Position numbers and translations under genes: made by a program. Under the pieces are notes generated by a model. That model was not told the DNA's origin. It did no database searches and was given only the letters and a program-made list of their open reading frames with translations. This document shows, piece by piece, positions 22,701 through 32,120 of a stretch of 64,000 nucleotides of DNA. The stretch is from Manduca sexta. Lineage: Eukaryota; Arthropoda; Insecta; Lepidoptera; Sphingidae. Positions within the stretch are counted from its first letter, which is position 1, and each line of letters starts with the position of its first letter. Location: contig NC_051124.1 in the NCBI RefSeq assembly GCF_014839805.1, positions 2,294,001 through 2,358,000 of the forward strand, read 5' to 3'.

Positions 22701-25700
22701 TCTACGTTGTTCGTATTCTTAGGTAATTAAGAGTAACTTGTGGGATGTAGAATAAAAACTCCTTGATAGCCTTCCTTCAAAATATGGCTCTAGAGTACCA
22801 CGAAGCAATTCGCGGTCAATACCGAAACCGTCTCTAGTCTGGCATACAGCCCGAGTGTGTGCCCAATGACCTGCTTGACGTCAGTCTGGGCATCAGTCCT
22901 GGAAAATTTGTATTAGAAAACTGCAGTGCTTCCTTAAGAATTGAACGCTAGACCTCCTTATCGACAGCTCAGGTTTGCTGGCAAGTTATAACTTCAATGA
23001 GGATGATTTTAAGATCATCAGCTGTTATTTGAAATAGACTGGTTGGAATACTCACCAGAAATATCATTTGTGTCTGCATCACAAGAGTCACATTAAATAT
23101 TCCCATCTAAAAGGCCAGTAACATCTCTATGATCCCTGGTATTGCAGATGTTTATGGGCGGCGGTTATCACTTACCATCAGGTGAACAGTATTGCTCGTT
23201 TACCCCTTAATCACAAAGAATAACATAAAAAACAATAATGATTTCTTATGTTTACGCGATTGTTAGACATTAAAATTCAACTATTTTCGGTTTTTATCGC
23301 GGTTATATTTCAATTTTGTCCCGACGTTTCGAAGACTGTAGCCGTGGTGGTCACGGGGGGACCAATGTGAAGGCAATTTACCCACAATGCAATGGCAACA
23401 CTCTTGTGACAAAAAAAAATTGTGCTCCTAATTTGTTAAAACCTAAATACCATATTTTTCTAGTATCCCGGTTAGTAATAGGATCTAAATATGGATATAG
23501 TGTATCGTTCGGTTTTACGTTTCATTCTTAATAGGATAAATGTAGTTCTGACGCAACTCTTCGGGAGGGTATTGTTCGATGACCTTGCGTTTGAGTGGTT
23601 GATACTTGATAGCTGCACTGATTTCTCTTGATTGAAAGATTAGTCAAGATAGGCTTTTTCATCTGATACTTTAACCACTATACGAACAATAAGTCCTTGA
23701 ACCAATTGAAATGGTGACTGTTGGGAGAAATAGAGATTGGGTTGCTAGTCGGTTTCTTCCAGGCGAGAACTCTAAAGTAATCTTGATATCAAAATATTTT
23801 TCAATCCTACACAATTTTGGTGTAATCCTTCGGTCTTTTGAAATGAGCTAATTTTATTTGTATCCATAAAAAAATCATATGCATATATTATTTAGAAATT
23901 TTCAGTTCGGCAGTCGTATACATCAGAGAAGAACAAAACAATTTAAGTGCTGTACTTCTAATTTTAACATTTTCATTTTTAATAGGTGAGCACTAACCCG
24001 TTTCAGGTGAAGGTCTCCTTCAGTGATTGTCATGCCTCCCTGTTGCACCTAAACGCATAAGCCGACCAAATACAGAAGTCACTTTAAACTATGCTCCCAA
24101 ACAAATGGTTTTAAAATGAGTTCTGTCTACATTAGCTGTTTAATACAACCGTCAAAGAAAAATTTGAAACTTGTGAATCAAGCCCTAAGTCCCATAACGC
24201 CCTTCCAGTTCAGGTTCGTCAAATAATTGGAATATTTCATCTGCAGATACTCCGTTCGGTCAGATGCCGGTACTAGAGATTGATGGTAAGAAGTACGCGC
24301 AGAGCTTGGCAATCAGCCGCTACTTAGGCCGCAAGTACGGCCTCGCTGGCAACGACATCGAGGAGGACTTCGAGATCGATCAAATCGTCGACTTCGTGAA
24401 TGACATCCGAGCCAGTAAGTACACCTTCTTAGGTTATCATTATAGCTTTTTATTTTTCGTAGGTAGCCACAGAAACATACAGGAAACCTGCATGTATGAT
24501 AAATTCTGTATAAGAATTTTGAGGGTACGTGAAGTCTGCCAATCCGTATTAAGCCAGCGTGGTGGACTAAGGCCTTAACCCTCTCAGTGGTACAGGAGAC
24601 CCGTGCCCAGCAGTGAGACAATATATTGGCTGATCTTAATATACATTATATGTTAAGAGAGAAAGAGAGAGGGAGAGAGCCAGCCAGCCAGTTGCCATCC
24701 GGTAGACCTACTTCGTTAAAAGTGTCTGTTAGGACCTGTCAAATGCTGAAGAAACTTAATTTTCGTTTTTTTTTGTACAAGCTTGGAAAAGTGACCCACT
24801 GCACCTGATTGTATTGCTGTAGGGTCCAGATAGTTTCGATTGACGAGTATCAATTACTCTTCGCCAGTCGACTCAATTATGCCGGCCCGTTGTGTTCTTG
24901 TCTTTCATTTCGCCTCGTCATCATTACTAAAGGTAAAAATATTTCGTCCGTCACAGGCGCAGCGTCAGTGGAGTACGAGCAAGATGCAGCGAACAAGGAG
25001 GTGAAGCACGAGGAAAATATGAAGAACAAGTACCCGTTCCAGCTGAATAAGCTGAGCGAGATCATCACCAAGAACAACGGTTTCCTCGCATTAGGCAGGG
25101 TGAGTTTGAAACTGCACAATTTTATAATTCAGTTCTTCTGATAACAAGTTCATAGAGGATTAGCAAGCTAAAGTGGCAGTGGGTAAGGGACGTAGTTCGC
25201 AGAACTGACGATAGATAGGGCAAAAAGGTCTCGAGTGGAGACCGCGTACCGACAAGGGCAGCATTGGACGTCTACCTGTAAGGTGGATAGACGCCTTGCT
25301 AAAGGTCGCAGGAATACGCTGGATGCAGGCCGCTTTCGACAGGTTCGTCTGGAAATCTCTGTAGATTTCCACTTCCCTGTGGAAGTCCTATGCTCAGCAG
25401 TGGACTTTATGTGGCTAATTATGATGATGATGATGATGACTAATAGCAACAACACATAACAGAATTATAATAATATTGCCTCGTGCTTTATGGATCTCAC
25501 CTTATGCTTTGATTTACAATGATAAAATATCAGATGTTACCTATTGTAGGGTTTTAGAAATATTTAAATAAAAGTAAGGTATTTTCACAAAAATAACAAG
25601 TTATTGTTTGACAGCACTACTTGTTGGAGAGGGAATATTGTATTTAAATGAATGTTCGTCTGCCAAAGGGGCAGTTTTTGTTGGTCGCTTGTAAGGTGAT

Positions 25701-26491
25701 TATGCTGGTCTGAGTTTTCTAAATAAATTGTGACTATTTAACAAGTGAAAGTGTGGTGTTTTTATTCATTTGGTGACGAGTGTATAAAAGTGAATGTGTG
25801 ACAATCAGTGAGTGAAACAAGTAGTTTTTCTTACACTATTAACAAATAGCTACCTAGTAAACTGGTGAACTATGTATGGATTATTTGGTAGGGGTGGAAC
25901 ATGATATGATACTTAATAGGCCAAAATTTCGTTTCCGGGCAAACGATTTTTGGAATTGAATATTTAAATAGACACTAATATGTGATATACACATTTGTAT
26001 CACCTCCATCACATAGGGCCTAACTGGCTGCCGTTTTCATTTTCAATAAACGATCCAAATCCAGCTATTTGGATTGGTTCATTCTCGGAAAGACATTGAC
26101 GATTGCTCTTTAATCCCATTTTGAGAATGGAACAAATAAAAATAAATCATTTGTAGAAATGTTAAGATAAATTTTGTTCTAATTGTGCCATTTTTGAGAA
26201 ATTTAAAAAGCTAATGGGATCTTTTGAAAATGGCAGTAAGTTGACGAAATGAATTGTGATGCGTTGATAACTTTTCCCCTGAAAAGAGTAGAGGATATTA
26301 TATTTTATCTTTGTTTACAGTTGACTTGGGCCGACTTCGTGTTCGTGGGCATGTTCGACTATTTGAAGAAGATGCTGCGCATGCCAGATCTTGAGGAGCA
26401 GTATCCTATCTTCAAGAAGCCCATTGAAACTGTCCTGTCCAACCCAAAACTGAAGGCGTACCTCGACTCCGCCCCTAAAAAGGAGTTCTAA
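19736..26491 (+). CDS. GSTS: Sigma-class glutathione S-transferase, array copy 1
   Basis: Four coding exons: 19736-19868, 24247-24414, 24957-25099 and 26321-26491 (133, 168, 143, 171 nt), total 615 nt, 204 aa, the usual sigma-GST length. Intron phases are 1, 1, 0. The N-terminal thioredoxin-like domain begins MPKVVFHYF with catalytic Tyr8, then W39 and K43, the cis-proline QMP (50-52) and Q63-S64, which bind glutathione. The all-helical C-terminal domain includes [26 protein letters not shown] and the TWADF N-capping box, and ends KKEF. Cytosolic sigma GSTs conjugate glutathione to electrophiles such as 4-hydroxynonenal, and some isomerise prostaglandin H2. Exon 1 resembles copy 2, whereas exons 2-4 resemble copies 3-5. 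The ATG lies four bases after an acceptor (..tttcacag), implying an untranslated first exon. Confidence 0.93.
20650..20915 (-). mobile_element. LINE C-terminal remnant
   Basis: The minus strand reads ..[20 protein letters not shown].., followed by ..[13 protein letters not shown].., the pattern of a non-LTR retrotransposon C-terminal tail (GRGRPPTRW..). It lies in GST copy 1 intron 1. Confidence 0.6.
21149..21201. repeat. 24-bp-stem hairpin, 5-nt loop, two mismatched positions
   Basis: Arms 21149-21172 and 21178-21201 with core ccgactttatct/agataaagtcgg, loop ggtaa. It lies in GST copy 1 intron 1. Confidence 0.7.
21850..22053 (+). repeat. gccggcctgttgg/aggctgatcccgg dispersed repeat
   Basis: Ordered blocks: attatgccggcctgttg, acaggctgatcccgga, acgtgggcc, ttttaacaccttgtgt, cgggcggacataaaatatat. 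Related copies are at 24790, 26903, 46640 (minus), 48115, 49828, 59325 and 62160. Confidence 0.7.
22375..22660 (+). repeat. Dispersed repeat ('aatgtgaaagtttgt .. gagcaaacacctagt')
   Basis: Has the ends and internal phrases ('atagatggcgctg', 'gctaaagtcgcgagcaaa') typical of abundant non-autonomous lepidopteran elements. No target-site duplication was resolved. It lies in GST copy 1 intron 1. Confidence 0.45.
23145..23205 (-). repeat. Dispersed repeat fragment, reverse orientation
   Basis: 'gggcggcggttatcacttac' followed by 'catcaggtgaacagtattgc'; related in inverse to about 1120-1240. Confidence 0.45.
23265..23365 (+). repeat. Dispersed repeat 'tttcggtttttatcgcgg .. ggtcacggggg', copy 1
   Basis: Matches 44955-45060 in order: tcggattttatcgcggtt, gacgtttcgaa(g/a)ac, catggtcacgggggg. 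A short relative lies at about 42205. Confidence 0.6.
24470..24640 (+). repeat. Dispersed repeat 'ggtggactaaggcc .. ggcccgtgcccagcagtg', copy 1
   Basis: Contains 'gcgtggtggactaaggcctt' and 'gagacccgtgcccagcagtg'. Other copies: 31820-32015 (+), 39775-39905 (-), 47146-47330 (-), 50395-50650 (-), and a short piece near 21484. This is a typical non-LTR 3' end of Lepidoptera. It lies in GST copy 1 intron 2. Confidence 0.65.
24790..24893 (+). repeat. gccggcctgttgg repeat fragment
   Basis: Contains 'ccactgcacctgattgta' and 'aattatgccggcccgttg'. It lies in GST copy 1 intron 2, directly before coding exon 3. Confidence 0.6.
25160..25440 (+). mobile_element. 5'-truncated LINE tail ending in (TGA)n
   Basis: Decayed tail of the same family as 1327-1467: 'gacgccttgctaaaggtcgc', 'ctggatgcaggccgctttcg', 'ctcagcagtggactttatgtgg', then TGA triplets near 25422-25440. 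It lies in GST copy 1 intron 3. Confidence 0.7.
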
Positions 26492-26712
26492 ATCGTTAAG
26501 CGAGGGATGAAAAGATATTAATATAATTGGTTTTCAACCAAAAAATGGAGGCTTACTTTATTGAATCTTCTCAAAATTATTAATTAACCATTGATTTATT
26601 TGTAACTATTTCAGTAAGATTAAATCACTTTTCACTTCTTAATGTGTATTCACCCATAAATATACCAGTATATTTTATGTGTATATCAGTATTAAGTCTG
26701 TATGTTAATAAT

Positions 26713-26718
26713 AATAAA
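26713..26718 (+). promoter_or_regulatory. Polyadenylation signal, GST copy 1
   Basis: AATAAA about 220 nt after the stop codon. Confidence 0.55.
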
Positions 26719-26902
26719 AATTACATAATCTGGACGTTTTTTTATTGATTTTACTGTTTACCAATGTTTCCACGTGTAAGCGATAGTTATCGAATTACAA
26801 AGATAAAAATATCGGATAATACCATGAGTTTAGACAAAATTACTTTGGATCAGTTTACGAGACCGGTGAGTGCGCAGGCGCAATTGATTTTTTAAAAAAT
26901 TA

Positions 26903-27135
26903 TACCTGCGTGGAAGACTCCACTGCACCTGATGGTAAGTGGAGTGAAGTCCAATAGAATGTCGTTGGACGAGAGATGATTACTCCTTGACCATCGATAC
27001 AATTATGCCGGCCTGTTGGAACCGGATATACAGGCTGATCCCAGAACGCGACACACTTACGTGGACTCCTATGGCGTGTTTTAACATCTTGTATAGGATG
27101 GTCGCTATTTAAGCGGATCTAAAATATATCCACCA
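26903..27135 (+). repeat. gccggcctgttgg/aggctgatccc dispersed repeat, near full copy
   Basis: Reads from 'cactgcacctgatggtaagt' through 'attatgccggcctgttggaa' and 'aggctgatcccagaacgcg' to 'atctaaaatatatcc'. It lies in the spacer after GST copy 1. Confidence 0.7.
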
Positions 27136-27202
27136 GGAAAAAAAAATACGTTTTCGTACTTAATTCCCAAGTTATCTTTGCGAAAACAATAAGAATACGT
27201 AC

Positions 27203-27362
27203 CAGTGGTGAAGGGTCCATATAACCCGATCCCTGCCGGCTTCCCTTCATGGAGAATTTGTGGAAATCTAATTATCATTAGAGTGATTTGCAGACTGCAT
27301 TTATGCATAATAGTAACTATATGTTGTGTTGGGTTTCCTTTCGGAAAACTTCACCTTTCGTC
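27203..27362 (+). repeat. Dispersed repeat 'gggtccatataacccgat', copy 2
   Basis: Same ordered blocks as 8948-9120. Confidence 0.65.
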
Positions 27363-27880
27363 ATTGATACGGATAAAACTAAAATTACCACATTTTTCTA
27401 AAATGTTATAACGTATCTGGTATCGCTAACGTTGAATAATTGTTTGAATAGTCAAGTGGCTGCTATAAAGGTTTAAAGATAACCTAAACCTAAAATAACT
27501 TAAATAAAAATACTTATAAATACTTATCTAAATTTAGCTCGCCCTTTATCATTTGAATACACATGGCGGAACGTGGGTGCACCAGTTGTGTCCTTTCGCT
27601 ACTCTTAATGTTATTAATAATCTTAATGCTTTAAGTTTCTACTTATATACCTAAATAATATTAGTAACAAATATTATTATTTTTGCTGCTGTACTAATAT
27701 ATAAATTTGGATGCTGTGGTCTCCTATAATTGAAGAGGCACGTCACATTGTTAATTGTACCAATATTACGACATTGTATTTATATGCCGTGTATCCTTTG
27801 TTGGAGGTCCTTAAATAAATAAATAAATAAATATTATGAAAGCAATATACTATTTATATACATATATTATATGCATATTA
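27363..27880. other. Spacer between GST copies 1 and 2
   Basis: AT-rich, no coding support. An (AAAT)n-like microsatellite lies at about 27813-27831, directly before the SINE. Confidence 0.4.
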
Positions 27881-28125
27881 GACTGCCTCGGTGGCGCAGT
27901 GGTACGGCAGCGCTCTAGGTTCCTGGGTTCGAATCCTGTGTCAGGCAAAATGATATTTCGGTTTTTCTGCTCAGTATCAGCTCAGTCTGGGGTTTGTGCC
28001 CGATATGGCGATTGGGTCGCCACCTATCACATGTAGGGATGGAACACACTTGTCGAAAAGTGGGTGCCCTGTTTGGGCCTTTGTGTATCCCTTCAGGGAT
28101 AAATGCGTGATGTCGGTGTGAAAGC
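27881..28125 (+). mobile_element. tRNA-headed SINE, near full length
   Basis: Begins gactgcctcggtggcgcagt. The pol III A box TGGCGCAGTGG is at about 27892-27902 and a perfect B box GGTTCGAATCC at 27926-27936. The body (gggtttgtgcccgatatggc, gtgggtgccc, aatgcgtgatgt) recurs in reverse at 39400, 45625 and 63289. It is a SINE, not a tRNA gene: no acceptor stem closes. Confidence 0.8.
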
Positions 28126-28479
28126 CATGATAACATATAATAAGTTACAATGCAAATGTACGAGTAGGTGTATGGTTGTTAGTAAGAAAACCGCACACAT
28201 GTAGATCTTAATCTAGGTAATATACCTTAAAAAGACTTATTAAAAAAATATATATTTAATAACAATATTATAAAAGAATGGACAATTGATGACAAAAAAT
28301 AAAGCCCGGAGTTTCTTTCTGCCTTTCTTCTTCGGGTAGTCATCGCTTAGGTAGTTAGTGAAAGGCTGGTAGGTTAGCTAGGTTAGGGCTTTTATTGTCC
28401 TCACCGGTGAGGATCGCGACGCGTTTCTCCCTTGTTGCTTATTCAAAAATACATATATAAGTACATCATTTTATTTCTT

Positions 28480-28680
28480 CTTCCCTGTCAGCCCGAGCTG
28501 GCTTCTTTGTTTACTAAGTATATTTTTCATTTATTTTATTTTCAATATAAATTGTCTTTATTTATATAAGCTAATCTAATTAAGTAATAATTAAATGTTC
28601 TCATGTACCTTGACTTATCATAAGTGCAACCATGTTCGCCTACGTGATGAATAAAGCATTTTTAATATTTTTATTTTTTT
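28480..28680 (+). mobile_element. Short retroposon with 'gaataaagcattttta' tail
   Basis: Opposite-orientation relative of 13609-13805. Confidence 0.6.
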
Positions 28681-28689
28681 ATACCGAAT

Positions 28690-28762
28690 ATCACTTTGTC
28701 CGACCTGGGATTCGAATCCGAGACCTCGGAACTAAGTATTGAGCACCAATAAGGCAAATTTT
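28690..28762 (-). mobile_element. SINE head fragment
   Basis: Contains the reverse complement of the SINE B box (gggattcgaatccgagacct) after 'atatcactttgtccgacc'. Confidence 0.55.
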
Positions 28763-28839
28763 GCCTTATCGTAAATATTTGTCATTTTACTAATGTCATA
28801 ATGTTTATTGTTATCGAAATAAAATGATAAAGTGGCGTG

Positions 28840-29112
28840 ATAGACTGAGTGAATGACGCACCAGGCTGTGCACTGTGAAGTTCCAGGTTCAATACCCGGT
28901 TAAAGCAATAAAAAAAATCAGTTTTCATTTTCTCTATTCAATGCTTTTAATTGTTTCTTAAAGCACATAATACAAAATATAAATAATGGAATTCGTGCCT
29001 CATATGACGATAGGCTCACCCTCTATCACAACATAGAATGGAATACAATGTCGAAAAGTGAGTGCACTGGTAGTACCTCTGCCTACCCCGCCTGGGATAA
29101 AAAGCGTGATGT
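28840..29112 (+). mobile_element. Diverged SINE
   Basis: B-box-like ggttcaatacccgg near 28888, then an AT-rich interior, then the SINE body words 'tatgacgataggctcaccct', 'gtcgaaaagtgagtgca' and 'ggataaaaagcgtgatgt'. Confidence 0.6.
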
Positions 29113-29801
29113 ATTATTATGTATTTAGACTTTATACGCTCAATACATTATGTATAGGTTAATTAAAATCCTATATCGTGGTGTTGCTACACTACCTATA
29201 TAAACTTATATCAGGCAGTCGCTAGGTAGAAATATTCCATGACGATTACCTACTCGCTTCTTCAGTCATTTGCATAAAAAAGCAAGAACGGCAAATACGC
29301 TTCCATTTTAAGAATGCAAACACGAAAAGTCATATTCCAAGATTAAATGCTATTTATTTGTTGTAGTTTTATAGATAATCAAACAGATTATCTTGTGTAC
29401 AACAAACAAATATTATCAGATCTGTTAGCACTATGCTGCATTTTAAAAGCAATAAATTTATCTTATTAGGTGTCAATTGCATCTTAGCAAGTACACTCAG
29501 CCACGTAAGTAGCTCAACAACTTTAAATTTTTAAATCACCTAAACTAAAGTTACTCAAGCTTTTTTTTCCCATAGAGCACTTTCAAAATACTGTTGGTTC
29601 CGATGAACCTTCTGCAGCTCAATTTCTACCATATTCCCCAGAATATGCAAGTTTTTATATATCTGTTACATGTAAAAACTTTCTGAGCTTCTTAAAATAT
29701 TATCTGTCTATATTGATAGGTGAAGTCAAGACAATATTTTAGTTTTTGATTATCAAGACAAGATACATTTTTGTAGACCTCCGTTTACGAATTGTGAACC
29801 C

Positions 29802-30190
29802 CAGGGCCGTAGCTAGGGGGGGGGGGGGTATTATGGGGCAATGCCCTACCTTAAAATACTAATGCCCTACCTTAATAATCAACAAAATTTTACATAACTA
29901 CTCAATTAAAATATATGGACCAGCAGGTTTTTATTTCACGATTTGGAGGTTGGTCCCATAGTAAGAATTGTTCGTATTGATGGGTGGAATAACAATTTTC
30001 GAGATTTAAGGGAATTTTGTTACACTCTGTATATTACCCTAACAGTTACGTAAGTATTAACCTGACTCATTCATGTTCACAAGTCAAGAAAGCCAAAAAT
30101 CGATTGACCACATCAGATCTAGTCACATTTTTACTTCCGCCCTAGCTATAACCACAGCTGCCCTTAAATTCAAGTCTAGCTACAGCCCTG
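29802..30190. mobile_element. MITE with hAT-like ends inserted in an older repeat
   Basis: Ends CAGGGCCGTAGCTAG and, inverted, CAGGGCTGTAGCTAG (one mismatch in 15). The flanking 8-mers gtgaaccc (29794-29801) and gttaaccc (30191-30198) match at 7 of 8, as expected for a hAT-type 8-bp duplication. Includes a G run at about 29817. Length 389 bp, non-coding. The surrounding repeat is related to 5171-5335. Confidence 0.8.
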
Positions 30191-30319
30191 GTTAACCCCC
30201 ATTTTTCGGTCACGTCAATATAGACCCTCGTAAAATCTCCCGTGGACCCCCGGGACCACTTTGGCATTCAATGGCCTAAAGGATAAGTTTAAAAAGAAGG
30301 TATTGTGCTATTTATTTTA

Positions 30320-30450
30320 TGTTTACACACACTCACACACGCTTTTTATTCCCGATGAGGTACACAGTGGCGCTACTGGTGCACCCATTTTCCGTTATGT
30401 GTGTATTCCGCTCCATGATGTGATAGGGGCGAGCTTATCGCCATATTGTG
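30320..30450 (-). mobile_element. SINE body fragment
   Basis: 'ttattcccgatgaggtacac', 'gtgcacccattttccg' and 'ccatgatgtgataggggcga' match the reverse SINE body seen at 45625-45877. Confidence 0.6.
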
Positions 30451-31264
30451 TAGAACTGGATATTTTATTGTTATAAAGAAAAAACAAACGTTGGTAAGAA
30501 CACAAAATATACCTGCGATTTGAGGTTTTGATTTGAGGTTCTTTCAGCACGGGTAAAGGCTAGAATAGATAGGGGCATGCTTAATATTCCCTTTTTTTGC
30601 CGGGATTGCATGAAGTCGCGGCACGAGTTGCTTTGATATTGTCCTAAAATAGTTTAGGAAGCTGGTAAATTCTGACGCTTGTCAGCTAAGTAAATGGTGC
30701 GTTAATCATATTTTTGGAGGTTAAGTATCTATTCGCAATAAGTATAAATAGAAAAAAAATAAACGTCATATTTCTACAATATATTAGCTTTACTTTGGTT
30801 GTTTCATATTTTTTATACTTAATGTGGATTATGGTAACAATAATTTTAAAATAAAAATGAGACCAAAAGCGTCTATTATGTGCGTCACTTAAAATATATA
30901 TCATTTTATATCCAGCACTATTGAATAAACAATTGGATAAGGAATATTTGGATACTTTAAAATTTTCTAAAAGACTTAAAAATTAATTTTATAAAAATTA
31001 ATTCCCACCCTTAACGCACCGCCAAGTGTAATATCATTATAATTATATTGTTTTAATTCAACACTGTTGTTACTTATGTAAGTATTTGACATTTTTATGA
31101 TTACAGATGTATAATGGCATATTAATTTATCCTTGACCGTAGCTTAATTATCATAATAAAATTACTTAACCGCCAAAAACCTGTATGATCAAGTGTTATG
31201 GTTCATTTTTATCATTTGTTGTCAGATCGTAGGGCACCTCAGACATCGGTGTGGATTGGCTGTC

Positions 31265-31303
31265 AGTTAACATTCCCTCGCCGAAGTCAACGCACGCATA
31301 CAA
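31265..31303 (+). promoter_or_regulatory. Proposed untranslated exon 1 of GST copy 2
   Basis: Initiator TCAGTT at 31263-31268 and donor GTGAGT right after 31303. The next acceptor (ccaccag) is one base before the ATG of copy 2. No TATA box is evident; placement is inferred. Confidence 0.4.
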
Positions 31304-31819
31304 GTGAGTTTTAACACTATATTATCTGCATTGTTTTAAACAGGTTTTCCTTATTAATAATCTTTATCGTGTATTTCAAGCAAATTAAATAATTCCTAAT
31401 TTACATAATAAGTAAAACATTTTAAAGTTTTCCAATTAATTTCTGTAATAATGTGTGGTTCTTTCCTAGTAACCAGAGATGTTTGGGATGTAACCCCATC
31501 TGCTCGCCATGCGAATGAGTCACTTACAACCAATGATTTTATAAAGATTTATTTTTAGAATTATTGGTCGCGATTTTCCAAACCGCATTCGATGAGCAGA
31601 CTATGTTCCGATCCTAAGTTTGAAGATTTGGACTCGACCAAACAGAAAAGCATTTTATAACGTGTTTCATTCGTTTCTTATTATTGAGCCTTATAATGTC
31701 CTGCCTGATTCTTCCGTTTCAACGTGAAGTCAACGCAACAAATCTTTTCCCGTATTTCTCTGCATAATTGACCACATAATTATAATTAGCTAAGTATATT
31801 TTTGTGCATTATCGCTTGT

Positions 31820-32015
31820 TTTAACGAAGAAGGAAAACATTGCGAGGAAACCTGTATACTTGAGAAGTTCTCTATAGGACTTTTGAGGGTGTGTGAAGTC
31901 TACCAATGCGCACTAAGCCGGCGTGGTGGACTAAGGCCTAATTCCTCAGTAATAGAGGAGGCCCGTGCCCAATAGTGGGCCAGTATGTAATACAGGGCTG
32001 ATATTATTTAAGTAT
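31820..32015 (+). repeat. Dispersed repeat 'ggtggactaaggcc', copy 2
   Basis: Contains 'cggcgtggtggactaaggcc' and 'aggcccgtgcccaatagtgg'. It occupies most of the 5'-UTR intron of GST copy 2. Confidence 0.65.
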
Positions 32016-32120
32016 AATTTCTAGCCTCCGAGTTCACTGGTCCAAACGTAACGTACCCCTGCATAAAAAACTTTATATTTATAGTATGATCTTTACCTAT
32101 TTTGTTTCATTTCCACCAGG

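Noticed and set aside
27881..27960. tRNA gene with perfect A and B boxes
   Set aside because: No closing acceptor stem, and the head is followed by a body repeated elsewhere; it is a SINE.
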